Source: Rhodococcus sp. B50
GTDB taxonomy: Bacteria > Actinomycetota > Actinomycetes > Mycobacteriales > Mycobacteriaceae
Assembly: GCF_013602415.1 (NCBI RefSeq)
Contig: NZ_WPAG02000002.1
Location: forward strand, 4,591,480 to 4,655,479
Direction: 5' to 3'
DNA: 64,000 nt
Below, piece by piece: positions 24,661 to 33,119 of this stretch (the stretch's first letter is position 1; each line of letters begins with the position of its first letter). Both the position numbers and the translations under genes were made by a program. The notes under the pieces are model-generated. The model did not search any database. It was not told where the DNA came from and worked only from the letters and a program-made list of their open reading frames with translations.

Positions 24661-26133
24661 ATGGACACAACACAACCCGAGGGACGACTGTTCATCGATG
24701 GCGAGTTCCGCGAGGCAAAGTCCGGACGACGCTATCCCGTCATCAACCCTGCCGATGAGTCCGTGATCGCGCAGGCGGCGGACGCGGGTACGGAGGATGT
24801 AGACGACGCCGTCACTGCAGCGCGGAGGTTTGCCGACACATCCGGCTGGGGGACCGATCACGAGTTCCGGAAGCACTGCATGGTTCAGCTGCAGAACGGA
24901 CTTCGCGCTCGTGCGAGCGAATTCGAAGAGTTGCTGATCGCAGAGGCGGGTGTCGTGCGGTCCAATCTGGCCACGCACGTGCGCTTCATGATCGAAGGGA
25001 TGGACTTCTTCAACAACCTCATCACATCGTTCCCCTGGGAAGAGGATCTCGGCCCCTACGAGGTGCTGGGCACGCACAGCGAGCGGCAAGTTCGCTATGA
25101 GCCCTACGGCGTCGTCGGTGCGATCACGCCGTGGAATGCGCCGTTCATGACCGCCATATGGAAGGTGCACCATGGTCTCGCGACCGGCAACGCGGTGATC
25201 CTCAAGAGCGCCCCGGACACCCCCCTGACTGCAGCGCTCCTGGCCGAGGTCATCAGGGACTCCACCGACATCCCGGCAGGCGCGTTCCATGCGCTGAGTT
25301 CCGCGGACAAGGGGATCGTCGGTGACGCGATGACCGCCGACCAGCGAATCGATCTGTTCCACTTCACCGGCTCGCCGGGCGTGGGTCAGCGGATCGCCGA
25401 GCGCGCGGCCAACGGCATCCGGCACACGGTTCTCGAACTGGGAGGAAAGTCGGCCAACATCATCCTTCCGGACGCCGACTTGGACATGGCATGCGGCCTC
25501 GGGGTTGCGATGTGCATGGCCAACAGCGGTCAAGGTTGTGCACTCGCGACGCGCATGGTTGTCCACAGTGATGTCTACGACCAGGTTCTCAAACGCTTGG
25601 AAGCGTTTGTCGGAAACCTCCCCTGGGGCGATCCGAACGATCCTGCGAACGTGGTCGGCCCGATCATCCGGGAGGACCAGCTCGAGCGCATCGAAGGGTT
25701 GGTCGACCGTGCGCGCGCCGAAGGCGCTCGAGTCCTTGTCGGCGGTGAACGCGGCGACCGCAATGGTCGCGGCTTCTGGTATCGCCCGACAGTTCTGGTG
25801 GATGTCGACGAAAACTCGGAGATCGCACAGACGGAGGTGTTCGGCCCCGTGCTCTCCGTGATCCGATACGAGGGTGACGACGACGAAGCGGTCCGTGTAG
25901 CGAACAACTCGCGGTATGGGCTCTCGGCCTACGTGCAGTCTGCCGACGAGGATCGCGCGTGGGCGGTGGCTCGTAGGCTCAGGGCAGGAACCGTCAACAT
26001 CAACAACTCCTTCTACCTCTCACCCGACGCCCCGTTCGGTGGGTACGGAATCAGCGGCGACGGTGTCGAACACGGCGTCGCCGGATTCCGGGAGTACCTG
26101 CGCATCAAGTCGATCGCCAGCCCCAGCCACTGA
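24661..26133 (+). CDS. NAD(P)-dependent aldehyde dehydrogenase
   Basis: 490 residues, normal for the family; ATG with a GAGGAG ribosome site. It oxidises an aldehyde to the acid. Visible motifs: cofactor strand GVVGAITPWNAPF, FTGSPGVGQR, catalytic Glu in LELGGKSANI, catalytic Cys293 in SGQGCALATR and EVFGPVLSVIR. First gene of an operon with a short-chain dehydrogenase (12-bp gap), P450 and ferredoxin. In such sets the P450 hydroxylates, the SDR makes the carbonyl and this enzyme makes the acid; the order is inferred. Third-position A and T seem more frequent here than in flanking genes. Confidence 0.92.
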   Translation: MDTTQPEGRLFIDGEFREAKSGRRYPVINPADESVIAQAADAGTEDVDDAVTAARRFADTSGWGTDHEFRKHCMVQLQNGLRARASEFEELLIAEAGVVRSNLATHVRFMIEGMDFFNNLITSFPWEEDLGPYEVLGTHSERQVRYEPYGVVGAITPWNAPFMTAIWKVHHGLATGNAVILKSAPDTPLTAALLAEVIRDSTDIPAGAFHALSSADKGIVGDAMTADQRIDLFHFTGSPGVGQRIAERAANGIRHTVLELGGKSANIILPDADLDMACGLGVAMCMANSGQGCALATRMVVHSDVYDQVLKRLEAFVGNLPWGDPNDPANVVGPIIREDQLERIEGLVDRARAEGARVLVGGERGDRNGRGFWYRPTVLVDVDENSEIAQTEVFGPVLSVIRYEGDDDEAVRVANNSRYGLSAYVQSADEDRAWAVARRLRAGTVNINNSFYLSPDAPFGGYGISGDGVEHGVAGFREYLRIKSIASPSH

Positions 26134-26144
26134 AAGGCCAGCGC

Positions 26145-27035
26145 ATGCGTATGAAAGACAAAGTTGTTGCAATCACCGGGTCGGGATCCGGACTCGGACG
26201 TGAAGGAGCGCTGCTCTTCGCATCCGAAGGAGCGTCTGTCATCGTCAGCGACGTCGTACCCGGTCGCGCACAGGCGGTCGCACAGGAGATTCTCGACCAA
26301 GGTGGCGCCGCGTCGGCTGTCGATGCAGACGTCCGCGTCGAAGCGGACATGGATGCCTTGGTATCGATTGCCGTCGAGACCTTCGGACGCATCGATGTGA
26401 TGTGGGCGAATGCCGGTATCCCCGAGCCCGGATTCGGGATGCAGCCGCTGGCCGAGTCCTCGCTGGCGGATTGGAACAACATATTCGCGGTGAACTCTAC
26501 TGGCGTCTATCTCGCATGGAGGTCCGCTGCGCGATGGATGATCGCACACAGCCGACCCGGGACACTGCTCGCCACATCGTCCGCGGCTTCCTACAACGCC
26601 TACCCCGGATTTCCCATGTACACCGCATCGAAAGCGGCGGTGAACGGCCTGGTGCGCGCGGCGGCCCTGGAATTCGGCAAGTTCGGCATTCGCGCCAACG
26701 CCCTCTGCCCGACCCACGGCATGTCTGTGAACTTCGCGCTGCCGTCCGACGCCGAGGTACTGGGGAAGTCGTACGAAGAGATGCAACCGTGGGATCCCGA
26801 CAACCGGGCGATGCCGCTGCGTCTCGACCAGCCGCCGCTGATCCGTGACAACGCAAATCTTGCACTCTTTCTTGCGTCCGACGAGTCGAGATACATGTCC
26901 GGTCAGTCGATTCAATCCGCAGACGGTGGCCAATTCGCCCGAACATCGATCATCTTTCCGACCGATCTGGGTCAGGACCAGGACATCACGTCGGGTTCCA
27001 TCCCGGATGAACTGCGCGACCAGATCGACCGTTGA
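26145..27035 (+). CDS. short-chain dehydrogenase/reductase
   Basis: 296 residues. Rossmann motif TGSGSGLG near residue 11, NAG motif in WANAGIPEPG, catalytic Tyr159 and Lys163 in YTASKAA with the preceding Ser in ATSSAAS. The C-terminus is longer than in typical 250-residue members. The best matching group by feel is the mycofactocin- or coenzyme-type classical SDRs acting on alcohols of terpenes or steroids, but the substrate is not determined. It overlaps nothing; a long hairpin (27039-27081) separates it from the P450 gene. Confidence 0.9.
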   Translation: MRMKDKVVAITGSGSGLGREGALLFASEGASVIVSDVVPGRAQAVAQEILDQGGAASAVDADVRVEADMDALVSIAVETFGRIDVMWANAGIPEPGFGMQPLAESSLADWNNIFAVNSTGVYLAWRSAARWMIAHSRPGTLLATSSAASYNAYPGFPMYTASKAAVNGLVRAAALEFGKFGIRANALCPTHGMSVNFALPSDAEVLGKSYEEMQPWDPDNRAMPLRLDQPPLIRDNANLALFLASDESRYMSGQSIQSADGGQFARTSIIFPTDLGQDQDITSGSIPDELRDQIDR

Positions 27036-27038
27036 GTG

Positions 27039-27081
27039 GTCGACGAACACGGTCGGTTGAACCGGACCGTTCTTCGTCGAC
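27039..27081 (+). terminator. long imperfect hairpin between SDR and P450 genes
   Basis: GTCGACGAA (27039-27047) pairs with TTCGTCGAC (27073-27081), and inner ACGGTC pairs with GACCGT. It could attenuate the operon or stabilise the upstream mRNA; no T-run. Confidence 0.5.
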
Positions 27082-27191
27082 GCGCGTGCGCCGGGCCCCG
27101 GCATTCAACCCCCCCGGGGTCCGGCCGGTGCTCGCGCACAACAACGCTCGTTCAGGCCCGGCTATATCTGCCCCCTTGGAGGTGTGCACGC

Positions 27192-28379
27192 ATGGACTCA
27201 TCGGTTCGATTCGATCCGCGAATCTCAGGACTGTCCCAGCAGGTCAAGACCCTCGCCGAGCCACAGGCCGTCTACTCGGAGAAGGCGCGGAACGTTCGCG
27301 CCGAGCACATCGACGGTGCTCTGCATCTCTATCGGTACGAAGACATTCTCACCATGAACAGGCATCCTAGCGTGCTTGGAAACGGCGGCCGGGGAGGGAG
27401 TTTCGGTTACGAAGGCCGGCTCATCCCGCTGGAAATCGACGGTCCGGACCACATGAAGTGGCGCCGACTACTCGACCCGATGTTCGCGCCACGAGCGATG
27501 GCCCGCCTCGAGAACCAGATCCGGGGGCTCGCCCGCGGTCTCCTCGAAGCGATTCGGGACGGCGGGGGCGCGGAACTGTACGGCAGCTTCTGTGTTCCGC
27601 TGCCGTGCCAGAGTTTCCTTAGCCTGGTTGGGGCCCCGGTCGAGGACCTCGGTTTCTTCCTCGAGTTCAAGGATGGGGTGATCCATCCCAAGGGGGAGAC
27701 CACCGAGGAGATCGACGCGAACATGGCGCTCGCAGGTGGGAAGCTCCTCGAATACTTCGACGGGTTCCTGAAGGAGAAGCGTAGGAACCTCGATGACAGC
27801 GCAGATGATGTCATCGCGAACCTGCTGCGATCGGAGGTCGATGGCCGGCCGATCGATGAGTTCGATCTGATCAACATCCTGTTCTTGTTGATGTTCGCCG
27901 GCCTCGACACAGTGACGGCCTCGATGTCATGCCTCGTCACATGGCTCGGCAAGAATCCGGATCGGCGTCGACAACTTGTCGACGATCCGGGAAAGCTGCG
28001 GAAAGCCATCGAAGAATTGATGCGATACGAATCCCCCGTCCCTTCCGGCATGCGGTATCCGGAAGTTGACATCGACCTCGGCGATGGATTGATCGTTCGT
28101 GCTGGAGAACAGGTGAACGCGTTCTGGGCTGCAGCGAACGTCGATCCGACATTCCACGTCGACCCGCTCAGCGTCGATTTCGACCGAAAGAAAAGCAGCC
28201 ACATGACTTTTGCGAGCGGACTGCACCGATGCCTCGGCTCACACCTGGCACGGCTCGAAGTCCGAGTCGCCCTGGAAGAGATCTTCCGCCTCATCCCCGA
28301 CTACGAGATCGACATCGACGCATTGGTATATGACAACGTCGCTGTTCGCACGGTCACCAATATCCCGATGACCATATGA
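27192..28379 (+). CDS. cytochrome P450 of the catabolic operon
   Basis: 395 residues from ATG 27192 with GGAGG about 10 nt upstream; the length is typical of soluble class I bacterial P450s. I-helix FAGLDTVTAS, ExxR in EELMRY, and haem loop FASGLHRCLG with Cys347. It needs a ferredoxin and a reductase; the ferredoxin follows at once, but no reductase gene is in the operon. The substrate is unknown; the neighbours suggest hydroxylation that leads to an alcohol, aldehyde and acid. Confidence 0.92.
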   Translation: MDSSVRFDPRISGLSQQVKTLAEPQAVYSEKARNVRAEHIDGALHLYRYEDILTMNRHPSVLGNGGRGGSFGYEGRLIPLEIDGPDHMKWRRLLDPMFAPRAMARLENQIRGLARGLLEAIRDGGGAELYGSFCVPLPCQSFLSLVGAPVEDLGFFLEFKDGVIHPKGETTEEIDANMALAGGKLLEYFDGFLKEKRRNLDDSADDVIANLLRSEVDGRPIDEFDLINILFLLMFAGLDTVTASMSCLVTWLGKNPDRRRQLVDDPGKLRKAIEELMRYESPVPSGMRYPEVDIDLGDGLIVRAGEQVNAFWAAANVDPTFHVDPLSVDFDRKKSSHMTFASGLHRCLGSHLARLEVRVALEEIFRLIPDYEIDIDALVYDNVAVRTVTNIPMTI

Positions 28380-28413
28380 GGTGACGGAGATGGAAACCCA
28401 CGGAGAAAAGGCG

Positions 28414-28632
28414 ATGACTGTGTACCTGGAGCGTGACAGATGCGTCGGGCATGCGCAGTGCTTCGCGGTCGACGAGCACCTGTTTCCCGTTGACGACAAC
28501 GGATACTCGACAGTCGAGTCGTTCTATGTCCGAGCGGGAGACGAGGACTCGGCACGCCGCGGAGTGGACACTTGTCCCGAGCACGCACTGGTGATCGGTG
28601 AAGAGGTCGAACAGGCCGAGGGGCCGAACTGA
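28414..28632 (+). CDS. 3Fe-4S ferredoxin, P450 partner
   Basis: 72 residues from ATG 28414 (GGAGAAAAGG upstream); a GTG at 28381 would add 11 residues. The cluster ligands are Cys in DRCVGHAQC (with His in place of the usual second Cys region) and the later DTCPEHAL, which is the three-cysteine pattern of [3Fe-4S] ferredoxins that feed P450s. Acidic tail. It lies 34 bp after the P450 gene and ends the operon. Confidence 0.9.
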   Translation: MTVYLERDRCVGHAQCFAVDEHLFPVDDNGYSTVESFYVRAGDEDSARRGVDTCPEHALVIGEEVEQAEGPN

Positions 28633-29110
28633 CGGAGATCGCATGGAATTGCACGCCGACGCCACCGCTCCGACCACCGGAAACTCACCCGCCAGATGAG
28701 CGAGACACGCGCTTCACCACCCCGCTGATACGGCTGCAGAAGCTTGACGAGACCAAGATCGTGGTGGCCACCCTCGCCGAAACCACACCGCGCGTCGAAG
28801 CCACCGGCCTGCAAGCCGACCTCGAACGCGTAGGCATCTGCCCGTAAGCGTGGGTGGTCGACAATTCCCTCGCCGGCGCGCACCCGACATCGTCGCTGCT
28901 GCAGCGACACGCCGCCGCCGAGGCCACCGAACTCGACACCATCATCGCCGAGCACTCCGACCGGTATGCGATCGTGCCGATGATGCCCACCGAACCGGTT
29001 GGGATCAACGCTTTGCGGGCACTCACCTGGAGAGTCGGGTGCGGGCATCGGCCGATCGGACGGGATGATGACGGTGACAGCGGAATTTCGTGGCGTGTGC
29101 GGAGCAGGTC
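28633..29110. other. gene-free stretch holding the arsA remnant
   Basis: 478 bp between the ferredoxin and DinB-like genes. Apart from the arsA fragment I see only an 18-codon open frame at 28644 with no support. No repeats or insertion-sequence ends were recognised. Confidence 0.6.
28701..29030 (+). pseudogene. arsA (arsenite-efflux ATPase) C-terminal remnant
   Basis: One frame reads FTTPLIRLQKLDETKIVVA, then ETTPRVEATGLQADLERVG, then a TAA stop at 28845-28847, then AWVVDNSLAGAHPTSSLLQ and YAIVPMMPTEPVGINALRAL. This is the end of an ArsA-type ATPase as known from arsenic operons, where a Tyr is usual at the stop position (TAC to TAA). The N-terminal P-loop part is absent and no other ars gene is near. 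No start or ribosome site serves either half. It is a decayed fragment; the exact left edge is blurred. Confidence 0.75.
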
Positions 29111-29650
29111 ATGCGCGGCGGTGACAAACGGGTGGACCGCGCGGCGATCATCGCCGAGTACGATCGCGTCGCCGTGGATCTGCGCCACCTCGTCGCTTCG
29201 GCGGACGAAGCGGCACTGCGACGGCCGTCGCACGGCACCCGGTGGACGAATGAGCAGCTGCTCTTCCATATGGTCTTCGGCTACATGGTGGTGCGTCGGC
29301 TCCTGGTGCTGGTGCGGCTGATCGGCCGGCTTCCCGACCGGATCGGAAGCGGATTCGCCGCGCTGCTCGACGCCGGGACTCCGATTTTCGATGCCGTGAA
29401 CTATCTCGGCGCCGTCGGGGGTGCCCGGGTGTTTCACGGTGACGCGCTGGTGCGCCGCAGCGATCGGGTGATCGACGCGCTGCACCGCTCCCTGGAGCGG
29501 GAACCGCAGGGGAACTTCGGTCTGCGCATGCGGTATCCGACGAGCTGGGATCCGTTCTTCTCTCGATACATGGACCTCGAGGACATCTACCGGTATCCCA
29601 CCCGGCACTACGACTTCCATCGCGACCAGCTCACTCTCGACGGAGGGTGA
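29111..29650 (+). CDS. DinB-like four-helix protein
   Basis: 179 residues. The N-terminal pattern IIAEYDRVAVDLRHLVASAD...WTNEQLLFHMVFGYMVVRRLL and the late HYDFHRDQL resemble the DinB/YfiT metal-binding four-helix fold, in which three His bind a metal. His in LLFHM and in HYDFH are candidates. Proteins of this superfamily include thiol transferases and damage-inducible proteins. No role is evident from the neighbours. Start ATG 29111 with GGAG upstream; a GTG at 29090 is also in frame. Confidence 0.65.
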   Translation: MRGGDKRVDRAAIIAEYDRVAVDLRHLVASADEAALRRPSHGTRWTNEQLLFHMVFGYMVVRRLLVLVRLIGRLPDRIGSGFAALLDAGTPIFDAVNYLGAVGGARVFHGDALVRRSDRVIDALHRSLEREPQGNFGLRMRYPTSWDPFFSRYMDLEDIYRYPTRHYDFHRDQLTLDGG

Positions 29651-29927
29651 CGCACTGGGTCGCCCCAGTCGATCTGCCCGTCGGCTCGTTCAACCGGCGA
29701 CGACCCCGCCCCGGCAGCGAAATCCACGGATTTCGCGACTCGACTTCGGCCACACCGCGGAATTTGCCAACCGACAGGCTCAACGGGAGCGAAACTCGGC
29801 TCAACCTTGTGAGAACCGCGCCGCGGCCCGGTCGAGACCAACCGAAACCGGCCAACCAGACGCCGCAAACGGGGAAACCGGATTCGAATCAGGCCCTCGG
29901 ACTCGATTGATGAACACAACGGGTCCT
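29651..29927. other. intergenic stretch without a recognised gene
   Basis: About 280 bp before the tRNA. The only structure seen is a 9-bp-arm palindrome GCGAAATCC-AC-GGATTTCGC at 29717-29736. Open frames here are short and lack ribosome sites. Confidence 0.5.
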
Positions 29928-29945
29928 ATCGGGTGAACACCCGAT
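29928..29945 (-). terminator. hairpin just past the tRNA 3' end
   Basis: ATCGGGTG-AA-CACCCGAT, 8-bp arms, directly after the CCA end of the minus-strand tRNA. Candidate tRNA terminator; no T-run. Confidence 0.35.
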
Positions 29946-30018
29946 GGAGCCGATGACGGGAATCGAACCCGCGTATTCAGCTTGGGAAGCTGATGTTCTA
30001 CCATTGAACTACATCGGC
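29945..30018 (-). tRNA. tRNA-Gly (anticodon CCC)
   Basis: The reverse complement folds as a full cloverleaf: acceptor GCCGATG/CATCGGC, D-stem GTTC/GAAC, anticodon stem TCAGC/GCTGA with loop TTCCCAA (anticodon CCC, reads GGG), T-loop TTCGATT, discriminator T and encoded CCA. It lies near dcd, an arrangement also known from mycobacteria. Its 3' end points toward the accessory region, the side on which tRNA-integrating islands usually sit. No partial tRNA copy (att site) was found there. Confidence 0.97.
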
Positions 30019-30104
30019 ACGCTGGGCTTTTGCCGATTCTCACCGACTCCGACCCGAGCTTCGGAGCAAACTGTAGCAGACTCTCCCCGTCGATCGCGGG
30101 ACAC

Positions 30105-30929
30105 CTAGACCAGGGATCGTCCCGTCCGGATCCGCCGGCGCATGTCGGCCAGGAGCACGCGGTAGGGCAGTTCCCGCACCGCGACCGGCAGCCTCTTGTT
30201 CACCGCACCGAGGGCCCGCATGACGCGGTCGAAGCGGCGCTGGTCGCGCGGCGTCCACGGCAGGAGCATCTGCTCGCGGAACAGTGGCGGCAGAAAGCCG
30301 GCGGTGAAGAACAGATTGAGCTTGCCGAACAGGGCCGGGACGGGCTGGGGCAGGAACTCGATGCGTGCGATCGACAGCAGGTGCTCGCGGATCGTGTCGT
30401 CGATCTTCACTTTGTGGAGGTTGTCCTCCCAGTACTGCTCGAAGGCTGCGCGATCCTTCGGCCACATATGCTGCGGCACCTGCAGTGTCGTCCCGAAGGT
30501 GGCACCGTTCTGGTAGAAGTACTCGATCGCGTCGTCGGGGATCGGCCCGTACAGCGCGCGGTGCACGTCCTCGAATCCGCGGTAGATGCACGACGCGACC
30601 CACAGTTGGAGTTCCGGGTCCATCGCGTTGTACTCGACCGGACTCGACTCGGTGGAGCGCACCTGCGCGTGGGCCTTGTTCACGCCGCGACGGAACAATC
30701 GCTTCTCGTCGTCGGTGCCGCGGGCGGCGACGGCGAGGTAGGTGAGGGTGGTGCGGGTGCGCTTGATCGGGTGGTCGAACAGCCGGCCCGACTCCACGCG
30801 GGATTCGTAAACGCCGTAGCCGACGCCGGGCCACGACAACTGCATGATGATGTTCGCCGCTCCGGCGGCCAGGCCGAGGCCGTCCATCGTGTCGTCCAGG
30901 CCGGCGGGTTTGTCGACGGTCGTCGTCAT
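30105..30929 (-). CDS. MpaB/DUF2236-type oxygenase-like protein
   Basis: 274 residues; ATG 30929 is preceded by GGAGG. The family hallmarks are seen: WPGVGYGVYES in place of the usual HP-rich start, RTRTTLTYLAVAARGTDDE, NKAHAQVRSTE, LWVASCIYRG and the middle helix around GATFGTTLQVP. DUF2236 proteins include the latex-cleaving Lcp oxygenases and MpaB and bind a b-type haem through conserved His/Arg residues. The actual reaction is unknown. It is divergent from a TetR gene that probably controls it. Confidence 0.85.
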   Translation of the reverse strand: MTTTVDKPAGLDDTMDGLGLAAGAANIIMQLSWPGVGYGVYESRVESGRLFDHPIKRTRTTLTYLAVAARGTDDEKRLFRRGVNKAHAQVRSTESSPVEYNAMDPELQLWVASCIYRGFEDVHRALYGPIPDDAIEYFYQNGATFGTTLQVPQHMWPKDRAAFEQYWEDNLHKVKIDDTIREHLLSIARIEFLPQPVPALFGKLNLFFTAGFLPPLFREQMLLPWTPRDQRRFDRVMRALGAVNKRLPVAVRELPYRVLLADMRRRIRTGRSLV

Positions 30930-30989
30930 CGAGATTTCCTCCATCGTTCGAAGTGACCACGACTGTACTCAGATACTGTCGGGCGGTAA

Positions 30990-31035
30990 AGACCGGACGG
31001 TGCGAGGAAGGGAGACCGGACGCTGCGAAGATAGG
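30990..31035. repeat. tandem 23-bp repeats between DUF2236 and tetR genes
   Basis: Copies at 30990-31012 and 31013-31035 both begin AGACCGGACG and differ at four positions. They lie directly before the tetR start codon (31039) and within the divergent promoter region; likely paired operator half-sites. Confidence 0.6.
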
Positions 31036-31038
31036 CGT

Positions 31039-31674
31039 ATGGCAACTGGACGGCTCTACGGTGGACGCGCAGGCGAGGAACGACAGGCCGATCGGCGAGC
31101 GCAGCTGATCGAGGCGGGTCTCGACCTTCTCGGGGCTGCCGACGGCGAACCTACGCTGTCGGTGCGCGGTGTCTGCAAGCGTGCGGGTCTGGCGTCGCGC
31201 TACTTCTACGAGAGCTTCGCCGATCGCGACGAGCTCACCGGCGCCGTCTACGACCACGTCGTCCAGCGCATCGCCGAAAGCACCCTCGCCGCCGTGACCT
31301 CCGCCCCCGCCGGCGACGACCGGGCGATCGTGCGTGCCTGCGTCGAGAACATCGTCCGCGAGATCGACGAGGACCCGCGGCTCGGCCGCATGCTGTTCTC
31401 CGTCAGCCAGGCCAATCCGCAACTCGCGAAGCGGCGTCTCGACTCGACCCGCATGTTCGCCGGTCTGGTCACCGCCCAGGCGGAGAACATCTACGCCATC
31501 ACGCCGAGCCCCCGGCTCGATCTGGCGGCGCACTACGTCGTCGGCGGGCTCGCCCAGGCACTGACGGCCTGGCTCGACGGCACCGTGCCCTTGAGCCACG
31601 ACGACGTCGTCGAGGAATGCACCGAACTGCTGCTCACGATGTCCACCCAACTGCGGCGCGACTCGGCCACGTAG
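31039..31674 (+). CDS. TetR-family regulator
   Basis: 211 residues. HTH LSVRGVCKRAGLASRYFYESF with the preceding helix LIEAGLDLLGAAD. The C-terminal part has DRAIVRACVENIVREIDEDPR and LGRMLFSV, seen in actinobacterial TetR regulators of lipid-related genes. It is divergent from the DUF2236 gene across 109 bp containing tandem 23-bp repeats, its likely target. The start is the only ATG that keeps the full HTH with an AGG upstream. Confidence 0.88.
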   Translation: MATGRLYGGRAGEERQADRRAQLIEAGLDLLGAADGEPTLSVRGVCKRAGLASRYFYESFADRDELTGAVYDHVVQRIAESTLAAVTSAPAGDDRAIVRACVENIVREIDEDPRLGRMLFSVSQANPQLAKRRLDSTRMFAGLVTAQAENIYAITPSPRLDLAAHYVVGGLAQALTAWLDGTVPLSHDDVVEECTELLLTMSTQLRRDSAT

Positions 31675-31708
31675 AACCCCGCGACCGGGCGATTGTTAAC
31701 CTCTACTC

Positions 31709-32299
31709 GTGCTGCTCTCCGATCGCGATATCCGCGCTCAGATCGCCTCCGGGCATCTGGGCATCGACCCGTTCGATCCGGAGCTCGTGCAGCCGTCGAG
31801 TGTCGACGTCAGACTCGACAGCTTGTTCCGCGTTTTCAACAACACGCGCTACACCCACATCGACCCGGCCAAGCAGCAGGACGAACTGACGTCGCTGGTG
31901 CAGGTGCCCGAGGGTGAGTCGTTCGTGCTGCATCCGGGCGAGTTCGTGCTCGGGTCGACGATGGAGCGGTGCACCTTGCCGGCCGACCTCGCCGGTCGCC
32001 TCGAAGGCAAGTCGTCGCTGGGCCGGCTCGGCCTGCTCACGCACTCGACGGCCGGTTTCATCGACCCGGGCTTCGACGGGCACATCACCCTCGAGTTGTC
32101 CAACGTCGCGAACCTGCCGATCACGCTGTGGCCAGGTATGAAGATCGGTCAGCTGTGCCTGTTCCGGCTGACGAGCCCTGCCGAGCACCCCTACGGCAGC
32201 GCGAAGGTCGGGTCCAAGTACCAGGGTCAGCGCGGGCCCACGCCGTCGAAGGCGTATCTGAACTTCGTGCACAAGCACCCCGACGCGCGTCCCAGTTAG
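31709..32299 (+). CDS. dcd: dCTP deaminase (probably bifunctional, dUMP-forming)
   Basis: 196 residues with GTG start and little leader; a GTTAAC palindrome and possible -10 sequence lie just upstream. Dcd converts dCTP toward dUMP for thymidylate synthesis. Motifs: SSVDVRLDS, LAGRLEGKSSLGRLGLLTHSTAG with the catalytic Glu/Ser region, GFDGHITLELSN and the tail KYQGQRGPTPSKAY. The mycobacterial homologue is bifunctional (deaminase plus dUTPase), and the same motif set is present here. It lies near a tRNA-Gly as in mycobacteria. Confidence 0.95.
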   Translation: MLLSDRDIRAQIASGHLGIDPFDPELVQPSSVDVRLDSLFRVFNNTRYTHIDPAKQQDELTSLVQVPEGESFVLHPGEFVLGSTMERCTLPADLAGRLEGKSSLGRLGLLTHSTAGFIDPGFDGHITLELSNVANLPITLWPGMKIGQLCLFRLTSPAEHPYGSAKVGSKYQGQRGPTPSKAYLNFVHKHPDARPS

Positions 32300-32360
32300 T
32301 TCTTCCCGTCCCGCCTGTCCGGGTCCACAATGATCCTCATCCGCACGGAGGAGGGGGACC

Positions 32361-33101
32361 GTGGCGCTGCACGCGAAGAACATCGCCGAAGTGATCCGGC
32401 TTCTCGACGGCATCGTCGCCGACACCGCCGCGCGCGGCGATCCGCGGGGATGCTTCGCGGCCGTCTATCGGCAGATGACCCTGGCCGTCCAGCAGGGAAT
32501 GAAGGACGGTGTCTTCGCCGACAAGGACCGCATGGACCGCATCGACACCCTGTTCGCGAACCGGTACTTCGAGGCCTACGAAGCAGTCGCCCCGACGAGG
32601 GCGTGGCGGGTCGCGTTCGACGCCGCGGAACACGACCGGCTGATCGTGCTGCAGCACCTGCTGCTGGGCATCAACGCGCACATCAATCTCGATCTCGCCG
32701 TCGTCGTGGGTGAGAACCTGTCGGGCAGCCGGCTGGCCGATTTCCGCGCCGACTACGACGAAATCAACAACACGATCGCGGCGGTGATGCCGAAGGCGCG
32801 CGACACCATCGAGTCGTTCTCGCCCCTGATCAAGGTTCTCGAACCCATCGACGAGGTGAACCCGGTCCTCGATTTCACCTTCGACCGCGCGCGGGAGACC
32901 GCGTGGGTGTGGGCCGAGATGCTGTCGCAGATGGACCCGCGACTGCGTCCGGCCGCGATCGACGTCCTCGACCTGAACGTCGCCACCCTCGGCAGGGTCA
33001 TCGCACGTCCCGACCCGCTGACGTCGATCCTCGTCGGCCTCGTGTACAACACCGAGAGCAAGGACATGCGCAGGATCATCTCCGCGCTGAACACGCTGTG
33101 A
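32361..33101 (+). CDS. DUF5995 family protein
   Basis: 246 residues; GTG start with GGAGGAGG upstream. An all-helical soluble protein with GCFAAVYRQMTLAVQQGM, a HLLLGINAHINLDLAV block and ADFRADYDEINNTIAAVMP. The NAHINLDL core is characteristic of DUF5995, actinobacterial proteins of unknown function. It is co-directional with dcd (61-bp gap) and convergent with the protease operon. Confidence 0.8.
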   Translation: MALHAKNIAEVIRLLDGIVADTAARGDPRGCFAAVYRQMTLAVQQGMKDGVFADKDRMDRIDTLFANRYFEAYEAVAPTRAWRVAFDAAEHDRLIVLQHLLLGINAHINLDLAVVVGENLSGSRLADFRADYDEINNTIAAVMPKARDTIESFSPLIKVLEPIDEVNPVLDFTFDRARETAWVWAEMLSQMDPRLRPAAIDVLDLNVATLGRVIARPDPLTSILVGLVYNTESKDMRRIISALNTL

Positions 33102-33119
33102 CGCCGGAGACGGCGCCTC

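Noticed and set aside
28644..28700. 18-codon ORF after the ferredoxin gene
   Set aside because: No conserved features and it runs into the arsA debris; more likely chance.
23724..29944. Genomic-island att site generated by integration into tRNA-Gly(CCC)
   Set aside because: I looked for a repeat of the tRNA 3' end on the gntK side and found none, and no integrase gene is present; only the position and composition are suggestive.
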